NCBI GenBank assembly: GCA_009783135.1
Contig: WRHS01000034.1
Location: forward strand, 1-13,951
Direction of reading: 5' to 3'
DNA: 13,951 nt
Source: Dehalococcoidia bacterium
GTDB taxonomy: Bacteria; Chloroflexota; Dehalococcoidia; Dehalococcoidales; UBA1222
The notes below the pieces were generated by a model. That model made no database searches and had not been told where the DNA came from. It saw only the letters and a program-made list of their open reading frames with translations. Shown here piece by piece: positions 1-5,814 of the stretch (position 1 is the first letter of the stretch; every line of letters starts with the position of its first letter). Both the position numbers and the translations under genes were made by a program.

Positions 1-1
1 A

Positions 2-469
2 GAAAGCACGAAAAACATCGTACAATCGCTAAAAGACAGTGGGATGCAAACGAATCAGAAGAGACCCCCATCTTATAGTTTTATTGCGTGTTTACTCAAA
101 AACCGTCGATATCTCGGCGAGTACCGCTTTAGAGATGTTGTCATAGAAAACTCGTTTGCGTCGCTAGTAGATGAAGCAACGTTTGAGAAATGCCAAGAGC
201 GCTTACAGGGTAACCAACGAAGACCGGGACACTTCAAACCGATAGTGGACAAGTACGCGTTGACAGGGAAAAGCTTCTGCGGATACTGCGGTAGCACCAT
301 AACAGGCGAAAGTGCCAATAAGAAAAATGCCATCCACCGCTACTATCATTGTCGCGTAGCCAAAATACAAAGAGCCTGTGAGAATAAGCGTGTACGAAAG
401 AAATTTCTTGAATTAGGCATACTCTATCTCATACTGTATGTGTTACATGACGACGAATGCAGTTTCTAA
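2..469 (+). pseudogene. Large serine recombinase, central part (partial, decayed)
   Basis: This is a fragment of a large serine recombinase, the class of site-specific integrase or excisionase carried by phages and integrative elements. The frame is open from base 2, so the true start and the catalytic resolvase domain lie left of the window; the ATG at 44 is internal. The first ~65 codons after it match the 'recombinase' domain (LLKNRRYLGEYRF, then VDEATFEKCQERL). A zinc beta-ribbon follows, with four cysteines (C79, C82, C103, C112 counted from the ATG at 44). Just after the ribbon (KKFLEL...LHDDE) the frame stops at 467-469. The family normally continues here with a long coiled coil, which is missing, and the C-terminal part resumes in another frame from 457. 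The gene therefore carries an internal deletion plus frameshift and is very unlikely to work. Recognition of the family is firm; the deletion is inferred from remembered domain architecture. Confidence 0.8.
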
Positions 470-750
470 TTACTGAATTCAGAAAGACAAATCTTGAGGA
501 CTTCAATGCAAGGCAGCGCCTAATAAATGTGTTCTTGAATAGCATGCACATATACAACGATAAAATGTTAGTCATGCTCAACATCAAAGACGGCGAGTTC
601 TGCATAACATATGACGAAGTAAGAGAAGCACTCAAAACTGTTGGAGGTTCAGGCTACCGAATAAACCTAGATGGTTCGACTGTGGAAGGTCTTGGTAGCG
701 CATACGGGATTCGAACCCGTGATCTCATCCTTGAGAGGGATGCGTCCTAG
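457..750 (+). pseudogene. Large serine recombinase, C-terminal fragment
   Basis: This out-of-frame continuation of the preceding recombinase begins after a stop at 448-450. Residues 2-55 (FLITEFRKTNLEDF, RLINVFLNSMHIYND, then a KDGE strand) match the extreme C-terminus of large serine recombinases, which normally follows the coiled coil as '..FRKGDI..RRLIDTFVNSIYLYDDKL..' . Homology fades near base 645. The open frame to 750 then runs through the tRNA-Glu gene on the other strand, giving a GIRTRDL peptide that is simply translated T-arm and anticodon-arm sequence and should not be annotated as protein. The fragment has no plausible start of its own. Together with the upstream piece it marks a dead integrase directly against a tRNA pair. 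Confidence 0.7.
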
Positions 751-769
751 GCCTCTAGACGAATGCGCC
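693..769 (-). tRNA. tRNA-Glu (anticodon CTC)
   Basis: Read on the minus strand this folds as a complete tRNA. The 7-bp acceptor stem GGCGCAT/ATGCGCT has a G-T first pair, followed by discriminator A and an encoded CCA (693-695). The D-arm is GTC-TAGAGGCCTAG-GAC. The anticodon stem is CATCC/GGATG with loop CTCTCAA, so the anticodon is CTC (Glu, codon GAG). The T-arm is ACGGG-TTCGAAT-CCCGT. It lies 21 bp downstream of tRNA-Gln and is probably cotranscribed with it. The recombinase relic lies immediately beyond its 3' end. Confidence 0.95.
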
Positions 770-790
770 ATGTTTAAACTCAGAACAAAA

Positions 791-864
791 TGGCTGGGGA
801 AGAAGGATTCGAACCCTCGCCGGCGGAGCCAGAATCCGCTGTCCTACCACTAGACGATTCCCCA
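791..864 (-). tRNA. tRNA-Gln (anticodon CTG)
   Basis: This is a complete minus-strand tRNA. The acceptor stem TGGGGAA/TTCCCCA is followed by discriminator G and an encoded CCA (791-793). The D-arm is GTC-TAGTGGTAG-GAC. The anticodon stem is GCGGA/TCCGC with loop TTCTGGC, so the anticodon is CTG (Gln, codon CAG). The T-arm is GAGGG-TTCGAAT-CCTTC with one G-T pair. It is the first gene of a Gln-Glu tRNA pair transcribed leftwards from the promoter at 881-910. Confidence 0.95.
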
Positions 865-880
865 ACGTGAACAATGCGGC

Positions 881-910
881 ATTATAGCACCACGACTGCG
901 TATGAGGCAA
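881..910 (-). promoter_or_regulatory. Promoter of the tRNA-Gln/tRNA-Glu pair
   Basis: On the minus strand there is a TTGCCT -35 box (910-905), an 18-bp spacer and an extended -10 TGCTATAAT (889-881). Transcription would start near 874, about 10 bases before the mature tRNA-Gln 5' end. The rest of the gap to the DUF362 gene (865-985) holds T-rich stretches but no convincing terminator hairpin. Confidence 0.7.
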
Positions 911-985
911 TCTTTCCCTGCATCGTAAAAAAATGCACTGAAAAAGGATGCGCGAAATGTATTATACCCTTATGCTGTAAAGCGC

Positions 986-1720
986 CTAAGCTTCCAAATC
1001 CATACGCGCATCGTCAATTAGCTTGAGATAATCCATTTTTATGCCCAACATCTGCGACACTTCCATATCCACCTTATACGGCTCTCCGACAAAAATCTTA
1101 CCCAGCGGTTCACTCTCACCATCAACGCTGTCGCTCTTGCTAATAAACTTGGAGTGAGCTTCAATAATGCCCAAATCAAAAGGCATGGTATAAAACAAAT
1201 CAGCCAACACTTTATCAATACCCAAGGCATATAAGTCTTCCCAACCGCCCTTTGCACCGCTGCCATACTTTGTTGCCGGAATTAACCCCAAAAGGTTAAA
1301 AATACTCAAACGCCCCACGTCACCCACAACTTTCAAAGGAGCAACGCTTATAAGATAGTCGCTGGAAAGAATAATACTTGGCAACATGAAAGTAGGCATA
1401 ACCAGCGGCTTAAGCAACGGGTTCTCTACCTCCACAAGCGTTGTGTTCCGCACGTCAAGTGTCAGGACGCGCGGAAAATCATAGCGTAGCTCACTATACA
1501 TTGATGCCACAGGACTACCGGTTGGCGTGCCGTCCAGAATCAGTATATCGGCATCGCTTATTTGGCGAATGCCCAAGATGATTGAAATCATCATCTCACG
1601 GCTGGTGGTAACCGGATACGGGAGCGCATAACCAGCCACCGGCTTAATCAACACGCGCCGTGCCCGCACAACGGCAGAAGGCGCCTCAAAAACAAATTTA
1701 TCAGAATTAAATACCGCCAC
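986..1720 (-). CDS. DUF362 family protein
   Basis: The 244-residue protein resembles the DUF362 family. It has an early 'VLIKPV' strand, then a 'LKVVGDVGRLSIFNLLGLIP' segment (the family's 'K.H..t..slKN.fGl.p' region), and near the C-terminus 'GKIFVGEPYKVDMEVSQMLGI' (the family's 'i.aG.dpvavD..a..lmGi'). The biochemical role of DUF362 proteins is not settled; some are fused to 4Fe-4S ferredoxin domains, but this one contains no cysteine and so carries no such cluster. There is no signal peptide or membrane segment, so it is probably cytosolic. The start is a GTG with a strong GGAGGAG Shine-Dalgarno five bases upstream (minus strand 1732-1726). It stands alone, divergent from thiL across a 334-bp gap, with the tRNA pair downstream. 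Family assignment is moderately sure; function unknown. Confidence 0.7.
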   Translation of the reverse strand: MAVFNSDKFVFEAPSAVVRARRVLIKPVAGYALPYPVTTSREMMISIILGIRQISDADILILDGTPTGSPVASMYSELRYDFPRVLTLDVRNTTLVEVENPLLKPLVMPTFMLPSIILSSDYLISVAPLKVVGDVGRLSIFNLLGLIPATKYGSGAKGGWEDLYALGIDKVLADLFYTMPFDLGIIEAHSKFISKSDSVDGESEPLGKIFVGEPYKVDMEVSQMLGIKMDYLKLIDDARMDLEA

Positions 1721-1849
1721 GAACTCCTCCGCAAAAACACCTCGACTTTTTCATTGTTCACCAAACAAATACTTAATAAATTAACCCTATACAAGACCTC
1801 TGTTCTCATTGCTGCTGTGTCAATTTATTCCCAGTTTCAGAAATTCACT

Positions 1850-1880
1850 CCCCATTGGAGCAAACAACCCCCGATTGGAA
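1850..1880. repeat. Direct repeats spaced 20 bp, possible operator
   Basis: Two near-identical copies, CCCCATTGGA (1850-1859) and CCCCGATTGGA (1869-1879), place ATTGGA at 1854 and 1874, exactly 20 bp apart, close to two helical turns. The first copy is also a small dyad (CTCC...GGAG, 1848-1860). Same-face spacing between divergent promoters suggests protein binding sites, but no regulator gene is in the window and chance cannot be excluded. Confidence 0.3.
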
Positions 1881-1884
1881 CCCC

Positions 1885-1908
1885 ACTATGGTATTTTACC
1901 ATTATAGT
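1885..1908. repeat. Imperfect hairpin ATGGTA-TTT-TACCAT
   Basis: A perfect 6-bp stem (1888-1893 with 1897-1902) and 3-base loop is extended by ACT/AGT (1885-1887 with 1906-1908) across a three-base bulge. It overlaps a minus-strand TATAAT. It lacks the GC-rich stem and U-run of an intrinsic terminator, so an operator-like dyad is more likely, if it is functional at all. Confidence 0.3.
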
Positions 1909-2018
1909 CAATAAAATTGATATAGCTTATTAATCTTTTGGCAAGTAAATTTTTTTCATCCAATTTCCATCATGGCATGTAACTGGATGCCGCACGGCAG
2001 CACAGCCATGCATCCGTG

Positions 2019-2047
2019 TTGGAGATAGAGAAAACGCATGTTATAAT
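2019..2047 (+). promoter_or_regulatory. thiL promoter, extended -10, leaderless
   Basis: There is a TTGGAG -35 (2019-2024), a 17-bp spacer and a perfect TATAAT -10 (2042-2047) preceded by TG (2039-2040), giving TGTTATAAT. The expected start site is about 2054, directly at the thiL ATG (2055). No Shine-Dalgarno fits between, so the mRNA is probably leaderless. This also argues against the in-frame upstream GTG at 2016, which would lie upstream of the promoter's own -35. Confidence 0.7.
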
Positions 2048-2054
2048 CCGAAAG

Positions 2055-3047
2055 ATGAAGATAAGCGAAATTGGCGAATTCGGACTGATTGAACGGCTAG
2101 CCGCCATAGCAGCCAAAGAACACCCGCAAAGCACAGCCCGCAAAGAGCTGTATATCGGCATCGGTGATGATACCGCCGCATGGCATAATACGAATAAGCT
2201 GACACTAAGCACCACCGACTGTCTGGTGCAGGACGTGCATTTCAGGCTGGGTCAAACAACGTGGCATGCACTGGGATGGAAAGCACTGGCTGTTAATCTG
2301 AGCGACATCGCCGCTATGGGAGGCGCGCCTGAGTGCGCCTTTGTAACCTTAGGTCTGCCGCCGGACAGCGAGGTGTGCCACATCGAAGAACTGTACCGCG
2401 GGCTACTTGATTTGGCGCGACGTCACGGCGTGGCACTGGCAGGAGGGGATATCTCAACGTCCGCCACGCTATTTATTAACATAGCCCTCACAGGCAGTGC
2501 CGGAACGACCCTGCTAAAGCGCAGCAACGCTCAGGCAGGAGACCTTATCGCCTTAACAGGTTTTACCGGGCTGGCAGCAGCCGGATTGCGCCTCATAGAA
2601 CGTGGTAGTCCGCCGTGCCCTGAAGATGAACCTCTGCGACAGGCCTTTTGGCAACCCAATCCGCGGCTTGAGGAAGGATGCGCCATTTTGGCGGCTGGGG
2701 CACATGCGGCAATAGATATCAGCGACGGTCTGGTGGCCGACCTGAAGCACATCTGTTGCGCAAGCGGTGTAAGCGCCAAAATAAATCTTTCCGATCTGCC
2801 ATTACACCATGTATTGGAAAAGTTTTTTGGGTCGGAAACACTGGATCTGGCGCTGGGGGGTGGTGAGGATTATGAACTGTTATTCACTGCCAAGCCAAAT
2901 GTTATGTCATGCATCACAGAAACTCTGAAAACTCCCGTCTTTGTCATCGGAACGATTGAGGAGAGAGTTCCCGGCAGTGTAAAATTGCTCCATGCGTCAG
3001 GTGCCGAATATAAGCTGCAAACACCGGGGTGGGACCATTTTGTCTAG
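2055..3047 (+). CDS. thiL: Thiamine-monophosphate kinase
   Basis: ThiL phosphorylates thiamine monophosphate to thiamine diphosphate with ATP, the last step of cofactor synthesis, in the cytosol. The 330-residue protein (from ATG 2055) has the family's ordered motifs: GIGDD (35-39), TTDCLVQDVHF (53-63), NLSDIAAMGG (81-90), AGGD (129-132), DISDGL (221-226) and GGGEDYELLF (268-277). These build the nucleotide and Mg-binding sites at the dimer interface of the PurM/ThiL fold. The length is normal. The frame extends 13 codons upstream to a GTG at 2016, but the start MKISEIGEFGLIERL is the usual ThiL N-terminus and sits at the predicted transcription start. Its stop overlaps the likely tsaE start by 8 bases, so it heads an operon with tsaE and tsaB. 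Confidence 0.93.
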   Translation: MKISEIGEFGLIERLAAIAAKEHPQSTARKELYIGIGDDTAAWHNTNKLTLSTTDCLVQDVHFRLGQTTWHALGWKALAVNLSDIAAMGGAPECAFVTLGLPPDSEVCHIEELYRGLLDLARRHGVALAGGDISTSATLFINIALTGSAGTTLLKRSNAQAGDLIALTGFTGLAAAGLRLIERGSPPCPEDEPLRQAFWQPNPRLEEGCAILAAGAHAAIDISDGLVADLKHICCASGVSAKINLSDLPLHHVLEKFFGSETLDLALGGGEDYELLFTAKPNVMSCITETLKTPVFVIGTIEERVPGSVKLLHASGAEYKLQTPGWDHFV

Positions 3048-3534
3048 TAGTAATTTTATAACCAGCCATAGCTCGGAACAAACGCAGCGGTTGGGGCAAA
3101 TGATTGGCGAAAAAGCACTGCCCGGGGATATTGTACTTCTCAGCGGTCCGTTAGGTGCGGGGAAGACATGCCTTGCGCAGGGAATTGCCAAGGCATTGGG
3201 CGTGCAGGAAGATGCAGCCAGTCCATCATATGTTTTGATGCGTGAACTCAACGGGAGAATACCTTTGTACCACATGGACCTTTACCGACTGGAATTCAAC
3301 GAAATCAGTGAGATTGGACTGGATGATTATCTCCATGGGCAAGGCATTTGCGTCATAGAATGGGCCGAAAAATCCCAGTCCCTCATGACGGAAGAGCACC
3401 TGCATCTGACATTAAACTATGGGCAGGACGCAACCAGGCTAATAACTATTTCCCCTTGCGGAGAACGTTACATAGAAATGGCAGAGTGCCTATACAAACT
3501 CAATAATTCATGGAATGAAGAAGGCATGGGCTAA
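3040..3534 (+). CDS. tsaE: tRNA t6A biosynthesis ATPase TsaE
   Basis: TsaE is the P-loop ATPase that, with TsaB and TsaD, transfers threonylcarbamoyl to adenosine 37 of ANN-decoding tRNAs. The 164-residue protein has a Walker A GPLGAGKT (36-43), a conserved SPSYVLMREL segment, the family signature HMDLYRL, then EIGLDDYL and the Walker-B-like VIEWAEK. The frame is open from an ATG at 2992, but that start would place a 16-residue extension inside thiL. The TTG at 3040 is preceded by a strong GGGGTGGGA (3026-3034, 5-base spacing) and gives the normal N-terminus, so I chose it. It overlaps the thiL stop by 8 bases, implying translational coupling, and ends one base before the tsaB ATG. The partners tsaD and tsaC are not in this window. 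Confidence 0.9.
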   Translation: MSSSNFITSHSSEQTQRLGQMIGEKALPGDIVLLSGPLGAGKTCLAQGIAKALGVQEDAASPSYVLMRELNGRIPLYHMDLYRLEFNEISEIGLDDYLHGQGICVIEWAEKSQSLMTEEHLHLTLNYGQDATRLITISPCGERYIEMAECLYKLNNSWNEEGMG

Positions 3535-3535
3535 G

Positions 3536-4885
3536 ATGTATTTGGCAATTGATACCTCCGGCGAAATAAGCGGGCTGGCACTAATCCGGTCCGGTGGCAT
3601 TGCGGCAGAATTAAGCTGGAAGTGCGAACGAAATCATGCGGTTGAGTTGCTGCCGCATATAGACGACTTTCTTAAGCAAAACCGCCTAAACAATACGGAT
3701 ATAGGCGGCGTCATAGTAGCACGCGGACCAGGCAGCTTTAACGGACTGCGTGTAGGTCTTGGCAGTGCCAAAGGAATAGCCTACGGGCTCAACGTACCTA
3801 TTGTCGGCATAAGCATTCTGGAGGCCGCCGCATATCAACATGTCGGCAGCCACCTGCCTATATGCGCTATTTTGCCTGCCGGACGCAGTGAAATTGCCCT
3901 CGCCATCTTCCGGCGGCAAAATGAGTGGCGCTGCATAACACCTGAGTGTCTGAGCACCATTTCAGAACTGTGTGAAAATACTTCACAACCAAGCCTATTC
4001 TGCGGTGAAATTAATTCTGAGGCAGAGTCTGAACTGCGGCGGCAGTTAGGTGATAAAGCCGTCTTTTGCCAAGCCCCATCCAGCCGCATAGCAGCACTGG
4101 CAACACTTGGCGAACAGCGCCTTGCGGCTGGGATGACAGAAACTGTAGCCGCCATACAGCCGCTATATTTGCGCCGTCCACATATCAGCCAGCCCAAATC
4201 CAAAGGCGCCGGAGCCTCGGACACCACTCCAAACGTGGCAGTTATTTGGGATATTGACGGGACAATAGCCGATACTGCCAAACTGCATTTTCACGCATGG
4301 CACATGGTATTTGCAAAACATGGTGCCGAGCTCAGCGATGACGACTTCCGCAAAGACTTCGGCATGCGCAATGACTTGATAATTCGCAATTTTCTGGGAG
4401 CAGGCACGTCCGAGCAGACCATACAGTACATCAGCGAAGAAAAAAATCTGGCCTACCGCAACATCTTACAACAACAAGGCGTGCACCCCATGCCCGGTGC
4501 CTGTGAGTTACTGGAGGCATTGCATACGCGCGGCATCCACATGGCAGTGGCCTCCTCCTCCACGCACCAAAACATTGAACTTGTTTTGCGCATGCTTGGC
4601 ATCAATCATCTCTTCCAGGCTGTCGCAAGCGGCGAAGATGTAATTCACGGCAAACCAAACCCTGAGATTTATCATAAAGCCGCCGCCAAACTGGGGATTG
4701 AGGCGTGTCGCTGCGTGGTCATTGAAGACGCCATAGGCGGCGTAGAGGGTGCTTGCGCGGCAGGCATGCATTCAATTGGTGTATGCGCCAATCATCCCAA
4801 AGCAAGCTTTCGGGCAGCTGACATCGTGGTAGACACGCTGAGTCAGGTCAGCGTATCAGATATTGAAAAGCTGGTGCAAAACTGA
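3536..4885 (+). CDS. tsaB: TsaB fused to HAD-family phosphatase/beta-phosphoglucomutase-like domain
   Basis: The first ~220 residues are TsaB, the ASKHA-fold non-catalytic partner of TsaD in tRNA t6A synthesis: MYLAIDTS at the start, RGPGSFNGLRVG (63-74), and the usual C-terminal PLYLRRP. After a short polar linker the frame continues without a break into a complete HAD hydrolase of the beta-phosphoglucomutase-like subfamily (about 233-449). That domain has motif I DIDGT (D239 nucleophile, D241), a helical cap, motif II Ser in VASSST, motif III Lys in HGKPNPEIY and motif IV VIEDAIGG. All catalytic residues are present, so it should be active; its substrate is unknown. The start at 3536 gives the standard TsaB N-terminus, with AAGAAGG upstream; an in-frame ATG at 3515 inside tsaE is less likely. 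ndk follows after 38 bp. I recall similar joint annotations in Dehalococcoides genomes. Confidence 0.9.
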   Translation: MYLAIDTSGEISGLALIRSGGIAAELSWKCERNHAVELLPHIDDFLKQNRLNNTDIGGVIVARGPGSFNGLRVGLGSAKGIAYGLNVPIVGISILEAAAYQHVGSHLPICAILPAGRSEIALAIFRRQNEWRCITPECLSTISELCENTSQPSLFCGEINSEAESELRRQLGDKAVFCQAPSSRIAALATLGEQRLAAGMTETVAAIQPLYLRRPHISQPKSKGAGASDTTPNVAVIWDIDGTIADTAKLHFHAWHMVFAKHGAELSDDDFRKDFGMRNDLIIRNFLGAGTSEQTIQYISEEKNLAYRNILQQQGVHPMPGACELLEALHTRGIHMAVASSSTHQNIELVLRMLGINHLFQAVASGEDVIHGKPNPEIYHKAAAKLGIEACRCVVIEDAIGGVEGACAAGMHSIGVCANHPKASFRAADIVVDTLSQVSVSDIEKLVQN

Positions 4886-4923
4886 GATACTAGCAAAGCG
4901 TAAAATATGGAGGATAATCATTA

Positions 4924-5352
4924 ATGGAAAAATCATTGGTACTGGTTAAACCCGATGCCGTAGCACGCGGCTTAAGCGGCACGATTGTCAGCAGGCTTGA
5001 GAATACCGGGCTAAAGCTGATTGCACTTAAAATGCTGCACATGAGTCAGGCGCTGGCAGAACGACACTATGCGCCGCACAAAGAACGCCCCTTTTTCAAT
5101 AACCTAATCAAATTTATCACGTCAGGTCCCATCGTAGCTGCTGTATTTGAAGGGGATAACGCCGTTAGCACCATCCGCACAGCCATGGGAGCTACAGATC
5201 CTGCCAAAGCAGATGCTGGCAGCATAAGACGTGATTTCGGGCTGGATATTGAGCACAACGCTGTTCACGGCTCTGATTCCGTGCAAACGGCAGAACATGA
5301 AATAAGCTTGTTCTTTGGCGAGAACGAGCTTATGAATTATGTGCGCAAGTAA
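4924..5352 (+). CDS. ndk: Nucleoside diphosphate kinase
   Basis: Ndk transfers the gamma phosphate of ATP to (d)NDPs through a phosphohistidine, balancing NTP pools. The 142-residue protein is of normal length and starts MEKSLVLVKPDA, with the catalytic histidine H115 in NAVHGSDS and the conserved nucleotide-site segments HYAPHKERPFF and RTAMGATDPAKA. A TGGAGG Shine-Dalgarno (4908-4913) lies 10 bases before the ATG. It is probably the last gene of the thiL-tsaE-tsaB transcript, although the 38-bp gap could hold a weak promoter. Its stop lies only 9 bp from the convergent rsfS stop, with no hairpin visible. Confidence 0.96.
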   Translation: MEKSLVLVKPDAVARGLSGTIVSRLENTGLKLIALKMLHMSQALAERHYAPHKERPFFNNLIKFITSGPIVAAVFEGDNAVSTIRTAMGATDPAKADAGSIRRDFGLDIEHNAVHGSDSVQTAEHEISLFFGENELMNYVRK

Positions 5353-5361
5353 AAATAATTC

Positions 5362-5730
5362 TTAGGCCAAACGCATTATAGGACGGGCAGTACTCCACAA
5401 ATTGTCCAGCTTGTAGTACGCCCTCTCGTCTGGTGCAAAGATATGCACAACGACATCGCTGAAATCCAGTAATAGCCAGCCTGAAGCGGCTGTCCCCTCG
5501 CGATGCAGAAGGTAAACATCTTTCTGTTTGAGGGCATGCACGACGTCATCGGCAATAGCTTCCAGCTGACGGGTTGACTCCCCATTTGCCAGCACGATAT
5601 AGTCGGCATAACCGCACGAGCCGCACATATCAAACAGCACTACGTCGCTCGCCAGCTTATCTCCTGCGACCTCCACCACAGCGCGAGCCGTATCCAAAGC
5701 CCCTAAAACAACTGCTTGAGATTTATTCAT
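5362..5730 (-). CDS. rsfS: Ribosomal silencing factor RsfS (Iojap family)
   Basis: RsfS binds ribosomal protein uL14 on the 50S subunit and blocks subunit joining when nutrients fall. The 122-residue protein shows the family core: SDVVLFDM, then YADYIVLANGESTRQLEAIAD, ..HREGTAASGWLLLDFSDVVVHIF (about 77-98) and the closing R..YYKLDNLW. Length is typical. The ATG at 5730 lies 6 bases after an extended -10 (TGCTATAAT), with no Shine-Dalgarno, so the mRNA is likely leaderless. It is divergent from the endonuclease IV-like gene (84-bp gap) and convergent with ndk (9 bp). In many bacteria rsfS neighbours nadD or obg; here it stands alone. Confidence 0.92.
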   Translation of the reverse strand: MNKSQAVVLGALDTARAVVEVAGDKLASDVVLFDMCGSCGYADYIVLANGESTRQLEAIADDVVHALKQKDVYLLHREGTAASGWLLLDFSDVVVHIFAPDERAYYKLDNLWSTARPIMRLA

Positions 5731-5736
5731 CGTCTA

Positions 5737-5745
5737 ATTATAGCA
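5737..5745 (-). promoter_or_regulatory. rsfS promoter, extended -10, leaderless
   Basis: The minus strand reads TGC-TATAAT (5745-5737), a perfect extended -10, followed by six bases and the rsfS ATG. No -35 close to TTGACA is found 17-18 bp upstream, which extended -10 promoters can tolerate. Start of transcription is predicted at or within a base or two of the ATG. Confidence 0.6.
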
Positions 5746-5796
5746 TAGCAGCACCGAACTTGGAGTGTATCATACTGTCCATGTTTTTCAAATAAC

Positions 5797-5805
5797 TGTT
5801 ATACT
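5797..5805 (+). promoter_or_regulatory. Endonuclease IV-like gene promoter, extended -10
   Basis: TGT-TATACT (5797-5805) lies nine bases before the ATG at 5815. The -35 region is poor (CTGTCC or TGTCCA). A start near 5812 would leave a leader of only about three bases and no room for a Shine-Dalgarno. Confidence 0.55.
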
Positions 5806-5814
5806 CTGTAAATC

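Larger units (their letters stand above)
1721..2054. other. Divergent intergenic region, DUF362 gene / thiL
   Basis: This 334-bp AT-rich gap between divergent genes contains no credible gene. It holds two direct repeats at 1850-1880, a small hairpin at 1888-1902 overlapping a minus-strand TATAAT (1906-1901), and two interleaved 6-bp inverted repeats just before the thiL promoter: CATGGC/GCCATG (1971-1976 with 2005-2010) and GGATGC/GCATCC (1985-1990 with 2010-2015). The thiL promoter is at 2019-2047. I could not place a good promoter for the DUF362 gene; the TATAAT at 1906-1901 would give a leader of ~175 bases and lacks a clear -35. No TPP riboswitch motifs are present although the next gene is thiL. 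Confidence 0.6.

Noticed and set aside
73..333. 86-codon minus-strand open frame over the recombinase fragment
   Set aside because: It is antisense to well-recognised recombinase coding sequence, with no family resemblance and no ribosome site.
671..853. 60-codon plus-strand open frame reading through both tRNA genes
   Set aside because: Its HTGFEPVISSL and KDSNPRRRSQNPLS peptides are translated tRNA T-arms, a familiar artefact.
905..965. Intrinsic terminator after the DUF362 gene
   Set aside because: There are T-runs on the minus strand, but only a 5-bp GCATC/GATGC pairing with a 22-base loop, too weak to call.
1721..2054. TPP riboswitch upstream of thiL
   Set aside because: The conserved CUGAGA and ACCUGA-type motifs are absent, and the predicted transcription start lies at the thiL ATG, leaving no leader.
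2016..2054. Upstream GTG start for thiL adding 13 residues
   Set aside because: The extension encodes the -35 and -10 boxes of the promoter and precedes the standard ThiL N-terminus.
3835..4281. 148-codon minus-strand open frame within tsaB
   Set aside because: It is antisense to the clear TsaB and HAD coding region and shows no recognisable motif.
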